Positions 1-9,658 of a stretch of 64,000 nucleotides of DNA are shown here, piece after piece. Position numbers and translations under genes: made by a program. A model generated the notes under the pieces. The model made no database searches and had not been told where the DNA came from. It saw only the letters and a list, made by a program, of their open reading frames with translations. Each line of letters opens with the position of its first letter. The first letter of the stretch is position 1. This stretch comes from Pseudomonas sp. HN11 (lineage in GTDB: Bacteria; Pseudomonadota; Gammaproteobacteria; Pseudomonadales; Pseudomonadaceae), in the NCBI RefSeq assembly GCF_021390155.1, contig NZ_CP089985.1:3421001-3485000 (forward strand), written 5' to 3'.

Positions 1-1
1 G

Positions 2-3000
2 ACCTTCCACCACATCATCATGGACGGCTGGAGCGTCGGCATTGCGATCCAGGAATGGCTGGCGCTCTACTACGAACACGCCCATGGCCGCCCGGCCAAC
101 CTGGCGCCGACTCGCGCCTATCGCGACTACATCGCCTGGCTGGCGGACCAGGATATGGCTGCCACCGAAGGCTTTTGGCGTAACCAGTTGCAAGACGTCA
201 GCGAACCGACGCCGCTGCCCGATTTCGGCTTGCGCCTGGCTCCCCCGACCGACGCACCGTGCGCCGAACGGGAAAACCGCCTGAGTGCCGACGAAACCGA
301 GCAATTGGCGCAGTTCGCCCGCCGCCATCACCTGACGCTCAATACCCTGATCCAAGGCGCCTGGGCCCTGTTGCTCGGCCAACACGCCGGGCGCGACGAC
401 GTGATCTACGGCGTGACCGTGGCCGGGCGCCCGGAAAACCTCGCGGCCGTCGACAGCACGGTCGGCCTGTTCATCAACACCCTGCCCCTGCGTGTGCAGT
501 GGGCCGATAGCCCGGCGCTGGTGGACTGGCTGCAACAGTTGCAGCAAGCCAACAGCGACTTGCGCCACCACGCCTACCTGCCCCTGGGCAAGCTCAAGTC
601 GATGAGCAAGATCGCGGCCGAGCAGGCGTTGTTCGATTCGATCCTGGTGTTCGAAAATTTCCCGGTCACCGATGCGCTCAACCAGGACGCCGGCGGCTTG
701 AGCTTCGCCGACCCGAACCGTGAGCAGGCCACCGATGGCCTGGTCCTGACCCAAGGGCGCAACCATTTCCCGCTGTCGCTGATCGTGGTACCGGGCGAAC
801 AGTTGCACTACCTGTTCAGCTACAACCGCAGCCGTTTCAGTGACGCTGAAATCACCCTGCTGTCGGCGCAGTTGCGCAACGTGCTATTGGCCATGGCCGC
901 GCAACCTCAATGCCGTGTGGGCGAACTCGATTGGCTGGGGGCTGACGAACGCCAGCAGTTGCAAGCCCTGGGGTGTGGTACGCCGCTGCTTGTCCCTGAG
1001 GCATGCCTGCACCAGCGCTTTGAACAACAGGTCGCCGCCGCCCCGGACCAACCGGCGATTCGCGACCGTGAACGCGTACTCAGTTACACCGAGCTGGACC
1101 AGCGCGCCAACCGCCTCAGCCATCACCTGCGCGCCCAAGGCATCGGCCACCACAGCCTGGTCGCCCTCGCCCTGGAGCGCAGCGCCGACTTCGTCATCGC
1201 CCTGCTCGCCACGCTCAAGGCGGGTGCCGCCTACCTGCCACTGGACCTGAAACAACCCGCCGGGCGTCTGGCCGATGTGCTGCAAGACAGCCGCGCCGCC
1301 CTGCTGATCGGCGCGACAGCTTCGCCCTTGTTGGCACGCCTGGCCGAGCACACGCCGTTGTTGAGCCTGGCCGAACAGGCCGAGGCCATCGCCGCGCAGC
1401 CGGTTACCTCGCCCACCGTCGCCCACAGCCTGGATGACGCCGCCTACGTGATCTACACCTCGGGCTCCACCGGCACGCCAAAAGGAGTGGTGGTCGAGCA
1501 CCGGGCAATCGTCGACTACCTGACAGCGGTGCACAGCGTGCTCAAGCCGCCCGCCGCCGCCTGCTACGGCCTGCTGTCGAGCATTGCCGCCGACCTCGGC
1601 CACACCCAACTGTTCGGCGCGCTGTGCGGCGGTGGCAGCCTGTTGTTGGTGGATGACGAAAGCGGCTTCAGCCCATTGGCCCTGGCGGAGCTGTTCAGCC
1701 AGCACCCGGTGGACGTGCTGAAAATCACCCCGAGCCATCTGAACGGCCTGTTGCAGGCGCTGCCGGATGCACGTTTGTTGCCCCGGTCGCTGCTGGTGTT
1801 TGGCGGCGACGCGCTGCGCCCGGCGCTGCTGGCGCAGGTCAACGGCCTGGCGCCGGGGTTGCGGGTGTTCAACCACTATGGTCCGAGTGAAGCGACGGTC
1901 GGCGCAATTGCCACCGAACTCACGCCGGGTCAGCGCAACATTGCCTTGGGCCGACCGCTGCCCAATCGTCAATTGCGGGTGGTGGATGCACAGGGGCGCG
2001 AGGTGGCGACAGGGGTGAGCGGTGAGCTGCTGATCGGCGGCGCCCTCGCCCGTGGCTACTTGCACCGTGAAGACCTGAGCGCCGAGCGCTTCCTGCGCGA
2101 TGAGCAGCAGAACCGCTGGTACCGCACCGGTGACCGCGTGCGCTGGTTGGTGGACGGCCAGCTGGCGTTCCTTGGCCGGGTCGACAGCCAGGTGAAGATT
2201 CGTGGCAACCGTCTGGAGTTGGGCGAAGTCGAGGCGCAGATCAGGCGCCTGTCGCCGCTGATCGAACAGGTCGTGGTGCGCGCGCTGGAACTGGACGGCA
2301 GCCTGCGCCTGGTCGCCTATCTGGTGGCCAGCCAGTCGCTGTCGGCCCTCAAGCTGCGCAATGACCTCGGCAACCGCGTGCCGGATTACATGGTGCCCGC
2401 GCACTTCATCACCCTGGATGAACTGCCCCTGACCCGTAATGGCAAGGTCGATGCGCAGCGCCTGCCGCTGCCACCCACCACCGGCGATGACAGCGCCTCC
2501 CATGTCGCCCCGCGCAATGAAGTAGAAACGTTGCTGGCGGCGATCTGGCAAGACGTGCTCAAACGCGAACAGATCGGCGTGCACGATAACTTCTTCGCCA
2601 TCGGCGGTGATTCGATCCTCAACCTGCAAATCATCGCGCGGGCCAACCAGCAAGGGCTCAAGCTCACGCCACGGCAGCTGTTCGAGAACCGCACCATCGC
2701 CGATATCGCCCGTGTACTGGGCGCCGACGCCAGCCATGCCATGGCCGAACAGCTTGCAGATGGCTATGCGTTGCCCCTGAGCGCCGGCCAACGCGCACGC
2801 CTGGAACAAGGCCCATTGACCGCCACATGGCGTTGCGTGGCACTGGCGCAACCGCTCGATCGCGACCAGCTCAGCCAGGCCCTTGGCGCCTTGCAACAGC
2901 ATCACCAGGCGCTGCGCCTCGCGTTCGACGCGGACGGGCAACAGCGGGTGCTGGTCGCCCCCAAAGCGGCCGCGATCACGTCTGGCGACTACCACCCGGC

Positions 3001-6000
3001 GCACCTGCACGCGCTAGCCCAGGCTGGGGTCGACACGCTTGACCTGCAGGCAGGTCAAAGTCTGTATGCCAGCCTGCTCGGCGAGCACCTGTTATTGGCC
3101 GCGCACCCGCTGTGCGTGGATGAGACCTCCTGGTCGTTGCTGCTGACGGACCTCAATCTGGCGCTGGCACAACTACGCTTGCACAGGCCGGTGCGACTGT
3201 CCTACACCGGTGGCAACTTCACCCAATGGACACGCCATCAGCAAGCGCATGCCGGGAGCGATGCCCTCGACGCTGCTTGGGAACACTGGCTGCAATACGC
3301 CGGGCTGGACACGCTGCAACTGCCTGACAGCCAGCAGCCGAGCAATGTGGTCGAGCAGAGCCTGAGCGCCGCGACCTCCAGCGAACTGAAGCGCCTTACC
3401 AACGTGCTGCACCTGGACTGGAACTGTCTGCTGGCCACTGCCGTGGCCGAACAGTGCGGGGACGGCCTGTTGGCGTTGGACCTGTACGCCGCACGCCCCG
3501 CCACCGAACGCCTGCCAGTGGCTGCGCCCCTGGTATTTGCCGACCTTGAGCCAACACTGATTGTCGGTGCGTTGGACCTGGCAGTACCGGTGTTCCTGCA
3601 AGCCGCCGGCACTACTGCGCTGCAACGCCTGCAATCGGTGGCTGCCCAACTGCGCGCCTACCCGCAACACGGCGCTGACTATGGTGCCCTGCGCTATCTG
3701 TCGGACAACACCTACCTGCAAGACCCCCTGCGCGGTTTGCCGGCGGCACCGATTGCCGTCCATTGGCGCGGCGATTTCGACAGCCACCGTGAACCGCGCG
3801 GCCTGCTGGAGCACATCACCGACGCCAATACGCCGGTGGCCTCGCCCCATGCCTTGCGCATCGATGCGCATTGGCAGCACGACCAACTGCACCTGCGTGT
3901 CGAAGGCGCGCTGGCCGCCGACTGGGCACCGCAACTGGCCGAACGCCTCAACGCCCTGGCGGCCCTGCTCGCCGAGCCTGACCTGCGCCCCGCCAGCGAA
4001 GCCTTCCCGCTTTGCCATAAGCAGGCTGCAACCCTCGCTGCCGAACCGCTGGATTGGCCGAACCTTGAAGACGTCTACCCGCTGTCGTCGATGCAACAAG
4101 GCATGCTGCTACACACACTGCTGCAACCCCACAGCGGCATCTACCTGATGCAACAGCGCTACAGCTGGGACGGCGTATTGCAACGCCCGGCCATGGAAGC
4201 CGCCTGGCAACTGTTTCTCGACCGCCACCCGATGATGCGCACCGCGTTCTGGTGGCAGGACGACCACGAACCGCTGCAATGCGTGTATCGCAAGACCGCC
4301 CCGGCGTTCGACTGGCAAGACTTGCGTCACCTGGATGACGCACAGCAGCGCCAAGCCATGGACCAGGCCCTGGAAGCCCAGCGCGTGCAGGGTTTCGACA
4401 TGAGCAGCGCGCCCTTGACCCACCTGCGGGTGTTCCAGCTCGATGAGCAGCGGTTTGCGGTGGTGCGCAGCTTCCACCATATCCTCACCGATGCCTGGTG
4501 CTTCGGCTTGCTGATGGAAGACCTGCTGGCGATCTATCAGGCCGTCGTGCGCCAGGAACCGGTGGCGCGCCCACGCTTACGTTCGTTCCGTGGCTACATG
4601 AGCTGGCTGGAGCGCCAGGACATGGCGGCCGCGCACGCCTTCTGGCAAGCCGACCTGGCTGGTTTCAACGAGCCTACACCGCTGCATGTGGACAGTGCCC
4701 TCGCCCGCCCGGAGCAAGCGCCGGAACAGGTCGGCGACGTCGACCAGACCCTGAGCATCAGCCAGACCCAACGTTTGCAGCAACTGTGCCAGCAGTACCA
4801 ACTGACGCCCAACACCTGGATCCAGGGCGCCTGGGCACTGCTGCTGTCACGTTACAGCGGCAACCGCGATGTGCTGTTCGGCGTCACCGTGGCCGGTCGC
4901 CCCACCGATCTGGCGGGGGTGGAGGAAATGGTCGGCCTGTTCATCAACAGCCTGCCCCTGCGCATCGATGTCGATCCTCAAGCGCCAGTCGGGGCTTGGC
5001 TGCAAGCCCTGCTGTCGCACAACGCACGTCTGCGTGAGCACGAAAGCGCATCGCTGGTGGATATCCAGCGCAGCAGCAACGTGCCGCGCGGCCAGCCGTT
5101 GTTCGACAGCCTGGTGGTGTTCGAAAACGCACCGTTGGATATCAGCAGCGTGCAACTGGATGCCTTCAGTATCGATATCTATGAAGATCGGGTGCACACC
5201 AACTTCCCGATGACGGTGGTGCTGTACCCCGGTGATCGCCTGGGCATTCGCCTGTCCTATGACAGCCAGCGCTTCAGCACCGACACGGTGCAGCGCATGC
5301 TCGGGCACCTGGTGCAACTGCTGTCGAGCATGCTGGACGCGCCGGACGCGCCACTGGGCACGCTGCACATGCTGTCGGCCAGCGAACGCGAGCAACTGCA
5401 AGTGGTGTGGAACCGCAGCGAGGTCGATTTCCCGCTGGCTCAAGGCTACGCCGCGCTGTTCGCCGAACAGGTGCGCCGCCGGCCACAACAGATTGCTGCG
5501 GTGCACCTGCACGAAACCTTGACCTACGCCGAGCTGGACCGTCGCGCCAACGCCGTCGCCCACGCCTTGCAAGCTGCCGGCGCAGGCCCGGAAACCCTGG
5601 TGGCGCTGTTCGCCGAACGTGGCCTGGCGCTGCTGACTCTGATGGTCGGTACACTCAAGGCCGGGGCCGCCTTCCAGGCGCTGGACATCCAGCAGCCGGC
5701 CACACGCCTGGCCGAACTGCTGAGCTTGGGTGAAGCGCCACTGCTGCTGGTATGCGAGAACGCCACCGCCGTGCTCGATGGCGTGCTGCCGCAGCTCCTC
5801 AGGCAGCCAAGATGCCTGGTCGCCCAGACACTGTGGCAAGGCGAGGTCAAGCCGGCGGTCGACTACGTTCACACCCCCGATCAGTTGGCCTACGTGATTT
5901 TCACCTCTGGCTCCACCGGCACGCCAAAAGGTGTAATGGTTGAACAGCGCGGCATGCTCAATAACATCTTCGGCAAAGTCCCGGCCCTGGGCCTGGGTGA

Positions 6001-9000
6001 ACATGACCGCATCGCACAGACCGCTTCGCCGGCGTTCGATATTTGCGTGTGGCAGTTCCTCGCGGCACCGCTGGTGGGCGCCTGTGTGCACATCCTGCCG
6101 GACGCCCAGGCCCATGACCCGCTGGCCTTGCTCGATGCGGTCCAGGCGCAGCAGTTGACCCTGCTGGAAACCGTGCCGTCGCTGATCCGTGGCATGCTCC
6201 AGGAGGTGCGTGCACACGACCACCTGGCCAGCCTGCGTTGGCTGCTGCCCACCGGCGAGGCACTGCCGCCGACCCTGGCACAGGATTGGTTCGCGCGCTT
6301 CCCGTCGATCCCGTTGATGAACGCCTACGGCCCCGCCGAGTGTTCGGATGACGTGGCGTTCTACCCGATCACCGAGGCGCCGAGCGACGACTGCCTGCAC
6401 ATGCCCATTGGCCGCCCGACGGCCAACAACCAGGTGTTTGTCCTGGATGCAGACCTGCGCTGCGTGCCGATCGGCGTGCCGGGCGAACTGTGCATTGGTG
6501 GTGTCGGTGTCGGGCGTGGTTACCTGGGCGACCCGCAACGCACCCGCGAAGCCTTTGTGGCGCATCCGTTCCAGCCGGGCGAGCGTCTGTACCGCAGCGG
6601 TGATATCGGCCGCCTGCGCGCCGATGGGGTGATTGAATACCTCGGCCGCCGCGATCAGCAGGTGAAGATCCGTGGTTATCGTATCGAACTGGGCGAAATC
6701 GAAAATCGCCTGATGCAGCATCCGGCCGTCGACAGCGCGGCGGTATTGGCGTTGCCCGATGCCCGTGGCGCGTTGCAACTGGTGGCCTGGTATGTCCTCG
6801 ATGCTGCCGCCGACCTCGGCGGGCAAACCGCGCAACCGCTACTCACCGCGTATCTGGAGCGGCAACTGGCGAGCTATATGGTGCCGGCGCGCTGGCTGGC
6901 ACTGACGCAACTGCCGCTGAACGCGAACGGCAAGGTCGACCGGCGCGCGCTGGCGGCGCTGGATGTGCCGCAGGCCGAACAGGCTCAAGGCGTGGCGGTC
7001 GCGCCGCGTACGGCGACGGAAAAAGTCCTCGTCGAGCTGTGGCAGGACCTTCTCGGCGTGGCCGACGTCGGTGTGCACGACGACTTCTTCGCCATCGGCG
7101 GGCATTCGTTGCTGGCCACACAGATGCTCTCGCGCATTCGCCGCCGCTTGAACGTCAGCCTGCCGCTGCGCACCTTGTTCGAAGGCGGCACCCTGGAGCA
7201 ACTGGCGCGGGCGGTCGATCAGCAGGCCCAGGTGCCGGACGACAACGAGATCGTGCCGGTGCCGCGCAACCAGACGCTGGCGTTGTCGTACGCCCAGCAA
7301 CGGCTGTGGTTCCTCGACCGCTTCGAAGGGCCGAATGCGGCCTACAACATGTCCAGCGTGGTGCGCTTGCGTGGCGCGCTCGACATCGCGGCCTTGCAAC
7401 AGGCGTTGCAGCGTGTGCTGGAGCGGCATGAAGCGCTGCGCACCACCTTCCACTTGAAAGGCGAGCAGCCGTGCCAGGTCATCAACGAAGCACCGAACCT
7501 TGACCTCACACCGGTCGACGTCGAGTCCCACGCCCTGCAAAGCGTGATTGACCGGCAGGCGGCGCAGCCGTTCGACCTGCAACAGGCGCCGATGCTGCGC
7601 GCCCATCTGCTTCGCCTGGGTACGGAGGATCACGTGCTGCAACTGGTATTGCACCATATCGCCACCGACGCGTGGTCCATGGGCATCCTGATCCAGGAAC
7701 TGATCACCGGCTACCAGGCCTACGCCAGCGGCATGAGCCCCACCCTCCCGGCGCTGCCGATCCAGTACGCCGATTACGCCCAGTGGCAACGCAGCGAACC
7801 CCAACAACGCCAGTTGGCGCGGGCGATTGACTATTGGCGGCGTCAGCTCGACGGCGCACCGACCTTGATCGCATTGCCGCTGGATGCGCCGCGTCCGACG
7901 CAGCCGGATTACCAGGGTGCGGCGCTGACCCAGCAGTTCAGCCCGGCACACACCCAGGTGCTCAAGGCGTACGCGCAACAGCACAAGGCCACGTTGTTCA
8001 TGGTGTTGCTCAATGCCTTCAACAGCCTCTTGCAGCGGGCGACCGGTGCGAACGACTTTATCGTCGGCACCGACCTGGCCAACCGCGAGCAATCGGCGCT
8101 GGAGCCGTTGATCGGCTTCTTCGTCAACGTGCTGCCGATTCGCGCACGCCTTGATGACAACGACACCTTTGATAGCCGCCTGAAACGCCTGCGCGAGGAC
8201 TGCCTGGCAGCCTTCCAGCACCAGCAGGTGCCGTTCGACAAGCTGGTCGAGACGTTGCAACCGCCACGTACGCCTGGCGTCAACCCGCTGGTGCAGGTGT
8301 TGTTCGTGATGCAGAACACGCCGCAGGGCACGGCCGGCTTGTCGGGCCTGGCGGTGGAACACCTGGCGCCGCAGCAGGAAACCAGCAAATTCGACCTCGC
8401 GGTGTTTGTCGAGGAAGACGAGAACGGCCTGACTGTGCGCTGGGTCTATCGCACCAGCGTGTTGAGCGCCCAGACCCTGGCTGATCTTGAGCAAGGTTTC
8501 CAGGCCCTGCTGGACAACCTCAACCTGCAAGACTGGCCGTGGCGCCTGGCGGGCGACACCCAACCTGAACCCGTTGCAACCGACGACGCCCAGGCACGCA
8601 GCGCGCGCAAGCTGTCGAAAATGAGCAAGCTGAAAACCACCCGCGCCACCGCTGTGAGCCAACTGGCCCACGAACAGGTGCGCACACGGACCTTGAGCGA
8701 CGGCCAACCCCTGCCCCTGGTGATCGAACCGCTGCTCGCCGACTTGGATCCGGTGCATTGGGCTGTACAGGCTCGCGAATGGATCAATGTGCAACTGCGC
8801 ACCCATGGCGGTCTGTTGTTCCGTGGCTTCAACTTGCCGGACGCGAGCGCCTTCGAGCAGTTCGCCCAGGCCATCGAGCCGGACTTGTACGGCACCTACG
8901 GCGACCTGCCGAAGAATAAATCCGGCAAGAACATCTACCACTCCACGCCGTACCCGGAACAACACATGATTCTGTTCCACAACGAGAGCTCGCACCTGCC

Positions 9001-9658
9001 GCAATGGCCACGCAAGCAGTGGTTCTTCTGCGAGATCCCCGCACCACGCGGTGGTTGCACGCCGATCGTCGATTGCCGCCAGGTGCTGGCGCAGTTGCCG
9101 CCGGCCATCGTCGAGCGTTTCAAAGCGTTGGGCCTGCTGTATGTGCGGCACTTCACCGACAAGCTGGATGTGCGCTGGCAGGACTTCTTCAAGACCGAGC
9201 AACGCGAAGAGGTCGAACGCCAATGCTTGCTATCGGGCATGCAGTGGGAATGGCTGGGAGCCGACAACCTGAAGATTGCCCAGCACTGCCCGGCGATCGT
9301 CGCGCACCCGGATACCGGTGAGGCGTCGTTCTTCAACCAGGTGCAACTGCATCACAGCGCTTGCCTGGAAGCGCAGGTGCGCAGCAACCTGATCAACCTG
9401 TTTGGCGCCGGCAACCTGCCGCGCAATGTGTATTACGGCGATGGCAGCGTGATCGAGGATGCAGTGATGGACGTGATCGGTGCGGCGTACGAGGCCTGTG
9501 CGGTGCGCTTCGACTGGCAAAAAGGCGACATGGTGATGCTCGACAATATGCTGGTGGCGCATGCCCGCGACCCGTTTGAAGGCGAACGCAGAATCTGCGT
9601 CGCCATGGGCCAGATGATGAATCGCGATCAATTGCAGCGCACGCAGGAGCCGGTATGA
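2..9658 (+). CDS. Siderophore-type NRPS, C-A-T-I-C-A-T-C-TauD, 5' truncated
   Basis: This multimodular peptide synthetase is cut by the window edge; the first full codon is at 2 and 3218 residues are visible. Numbering is from the Met at 20. Order: end of a condensation domain (HHxxxDG right at the edge), adenylation A1 (TSGSTGTPKG near 480), carrier T1 (Ser865), a condensation-like domain (about 915-1330) with HPxxxDE at 1029-1035 in place of HHxxxDG, condensation (H1486/H1487, D1491), A2, T2 (Ser2363), condensation (H2545/H2546, D2550), and a TauD-type Fe(II)/2-oxoglutarate hydroxylase with HNE at 2987-2989 and His3181. Aligned by eye to GrsA, A1 reads DLTKVGHVGK (aspartate type) and A2 DIWELTADDK (diaminobutyrate type). 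A fused C-terminal hydroxylase is known from siderophore synthetases making beta-hydroxy-Asp. The stop overlaps the next start (ATGA), so the two are probably cotranslated. The product is inferred to be a siderophore; upstream modules are not visible. Confidence 0.93.
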   Translation, partial: TFHHIIMDGWSVGIAIQEWLALYYEHAHGRPANLAPTRAYRDYIAWLADQDMAATEGFWRNQLQDVSEPTPLPDFGLRLAPPTDAPCAERENRLSADETEQLAQFARRHHLTLNTLIQGAWALLLGQHAGRDDVIYGVTVAGRPENLAAVDSTVGLFINTLPLRVQWADSPALVDWLQQLQQANSDLRHHAYLPLGKLKSMSKIAAEQALFDSILVFENFPVTDALNQDAGGLSFADPNREQATDGLVLTQGRNHFPLSLIVVPGEQLHYLFSYNRSRFSDAEITLLSAQLRNVLLAMAAQPQCRVGELDWLGADERQQLQALGCGTPLLVPEACLHQRFEQQVAAAPDQPAIRDRERVLSYTELDQRANRLSHHLRAQGIGHHSLVALALERSADFVIALLATLKAGAAYLPLDLKQPAGRLADVLQDSRAALLIGATASPLLARLAEHTPLLSLAEQAEAIAAQPVTSPTVAHSLDDAAYVIYTSGSTGTPKGVVVEHRAIVDYLTAVHSVLKPPAAACYGLLSSIAADLGHTQLFGALCGGGSLLLVDDESGFSPLALAELFSQHPVDVLKITPSHLNGLLQALPDARLLPRSLLVFGGDALRPALLAQVNGLAPGLRVFNHYGPSEATVGAIATELTPGQRNIALGRPLPNRQLRVVDAQGREVATGVSGELLIGGALARGYLHREDLSAERFLRDEQQNRWYRTGDRVRWLVDGQLAFLGRVDSQVKIRGNRLELGEVEAQIRRLSPLIEQVVVRALELDGSLRLVAYLVASQSLSALKLRNDLGNRVPDYMVPAHFITLDELPLTRNGKVDAQRLPLPPTTGDDSASHVAPRNEVETLLAAIWQDVLKREQIGVHDNFFAIGGDSILNLQIIARANQQGLKLTPRQLFENRTIADIARVLGADASHAMAEQLADGYALPLSAGQRARLEQGPLTATWRCVALAQPLDRDQLSQALGALQQHHQALRLAFDADGQQRVLVAPKAAAITSGDYHPAHLHALAQAGVDTLDLQAGQSLYASLLGEHLLLAAHPLCVDETSWSLLLTDLNLALAQLRLHRPVRLSYTGGNFTQWTRHQQAHAGSDALDAAWEHWLQYAGLDTLQLPDSQQPSNVVEQSLSAATSSELKRLTNVLHLDWNCLLATAVAEQCGDGLLALDLYAARPATERLPVAAPLVFADLEPTLIVGALDLAVPVFLQAAGTTALQRLQSVAAQLRAYPQHGADYGALRYLSDNTYLQDPLRGLPAAPIAVHWRGDFDSHREPRGLLEHITDANTPVASPHALRIDAHWQHDQLHLRVEGALAADWAPQLAERLNALAALLAEPDLRPASEAFPLCHKQAATLAAEPLDWPNLEDVYPLSSMQQGMLLHTLLQPHSGIYLMQQRYSWDGVLQRPAMEAAWQLFLDRHPMMRTAFWWQDDHEPLQCVYRKTAPAFDWQDLRHLDDAQQRQAMDQALEAQRVQGFDMSSAPLTHLRVFQLDEQRFAVVRSFHHILTDAWCFGLLMEDLLAIYQAVVRQEPVARPRLRSFRGYMSWLERQDMAAAHAFWQADLAGFNEPTPLHVDSALARPEQAPEQVGDVDQTLSISQTQRLQQLCQQYQLTPNTWIQGAWALLLSRYSGNRDVLFGVTVAGRPTDLAGVEEMVGLFINSLPLRIDVDPQAPVGAWLQALLSHNARLREHESASLVDIQRSSNVPRGQPLFDSLVVFENAPLDISSVQLDAFSIDIYEDRVHTNFPMTVVLYPGDRLGIRLSYDSQRFSTDTVQRMLGHLVQLLSSMLDAPDAPLGTLHMLSASEREQLQVVWNRSEVDFPLAQGYAALFAEQVRRRPQQIAAVHLHETLTYAELDRRANAVAHALQAAGAGPETLVALFAERGLALLTLMVGTLKAGAAFQALDIQQPATRLAELLSLGEAPLLLVCENATAVLDGVLPQLLRQPRCLVAQTLWQGEVKPAVDYVHTPDQLAYVIFTSGSTGTPKGVMVEQRGMLNNIFGKVPALGLGEHDRIAQTASPAFDICVWQFLAAPLVGACVHILPDAQAHDPLALLDAVQAQQLTLLETVPSLIRGMLQEVRAHDHLASLRWLLPTGEALPPTLAQDWFARFPSIPLMNAYGPAECSDDVAFYPITEAPSDDCLHMPIGRPTANNQVFVLDADLRCVPIGVPGELCIGGVGVGRGYLGDPQRTREAFVAHPFQPGERLYRSGDIGRLRADGVIEYLGRRDQQVKIRGYRIELGEIENRLMQHPAVDSAAVLALPDARGALQLVAWYVLDAAADLGGQTAQPLLTAYLERQLASYMVPARWLALTQLPLNANGKVDRRALAALDVPQAEQAQGVAVAPRTATEKVLVELWQDLLGVADVGVHDDFFAIGGHSLLATQMLSRIRRRLNVSLPLRTLFEGGTLEQLARAVDQQAQVPDDNEIVPVPRNQTLALSYAQQRLWFLDRFEGPNAAYNMSSVVRLRGALDIAALQQALQRVLERHEALRTTFHLKGEQPCQVINEAPNLDLTPVDVESHALQSVIDRQAAQPFDLQQAPMLRAHLLRLGTEDHVLQLVLHHIATDAWSMGILIQELITGYQAYASGMSPTLPALPIQYADYAQWQRSEPQQRQLARAIDYWRRQLDGAPTLIALPLDAPRPTQPDYQGAALTQQFSPAHTQVLKAYAQQHKATLFMVLLNAFNSLLQRATGANDFIVGTDLANREQSALEPLIGFFVNVLPIRARLDDNDTFDSRLKRLREDCLAAFQHQQVPFDKLVETLQPPRTPGVNPLVQVLFVMQNTPQGTAGLSGLAVEHLAPQQETSKFDLAVFVEEDENGLTVRWVYRTSVLSAQTLADLEQGFQALLDNLNLQDWPWRLAGDTQPEPVATDDAQARSARKLSKMSKLKTTRATAVSQLAHEQVRTRTLSDGQPLPLVIEPLLADLDPVHWAVQAREWINVQLRTHGGLLFRGFNLPDASAFEQFAQAIEPDLYGTYGDLPKNKSGKNIYHSTPYPEQHMILFHNESSHLPQWPRKQWFFCEIPAPRGGCTPIVDCRQVLAQLPPAIVERFKALGLLYVRHFTDKLDVRWQDFFKTEQREEVERQCLLSGMQWEWLGADNLKIAQHCPAIVAHPDTGEASFFNQVQLHHSACLEAQVRSNLINLFGAGNLPRNVYYGDGSVIEDAVMDVIGAAYEACAVRFDWQKGDMVMLDNMLVAHARDPFEGERRICVAMGQMMNRDQLQRTQEPV

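Noticed and set aside
884..3010. 708-residue minus-strand open frame
   Set aside because: It is antisense to the NRPS reading frame and shows the composition expected of a GC-rich shadow; NRPS motifs are continuous on the plus strand.
6839..9223. 794-residue minus-strand open frame
   Set aside because: Also antisense to NRPS domains with intact motifs; no ribosome site or recognisable domain.
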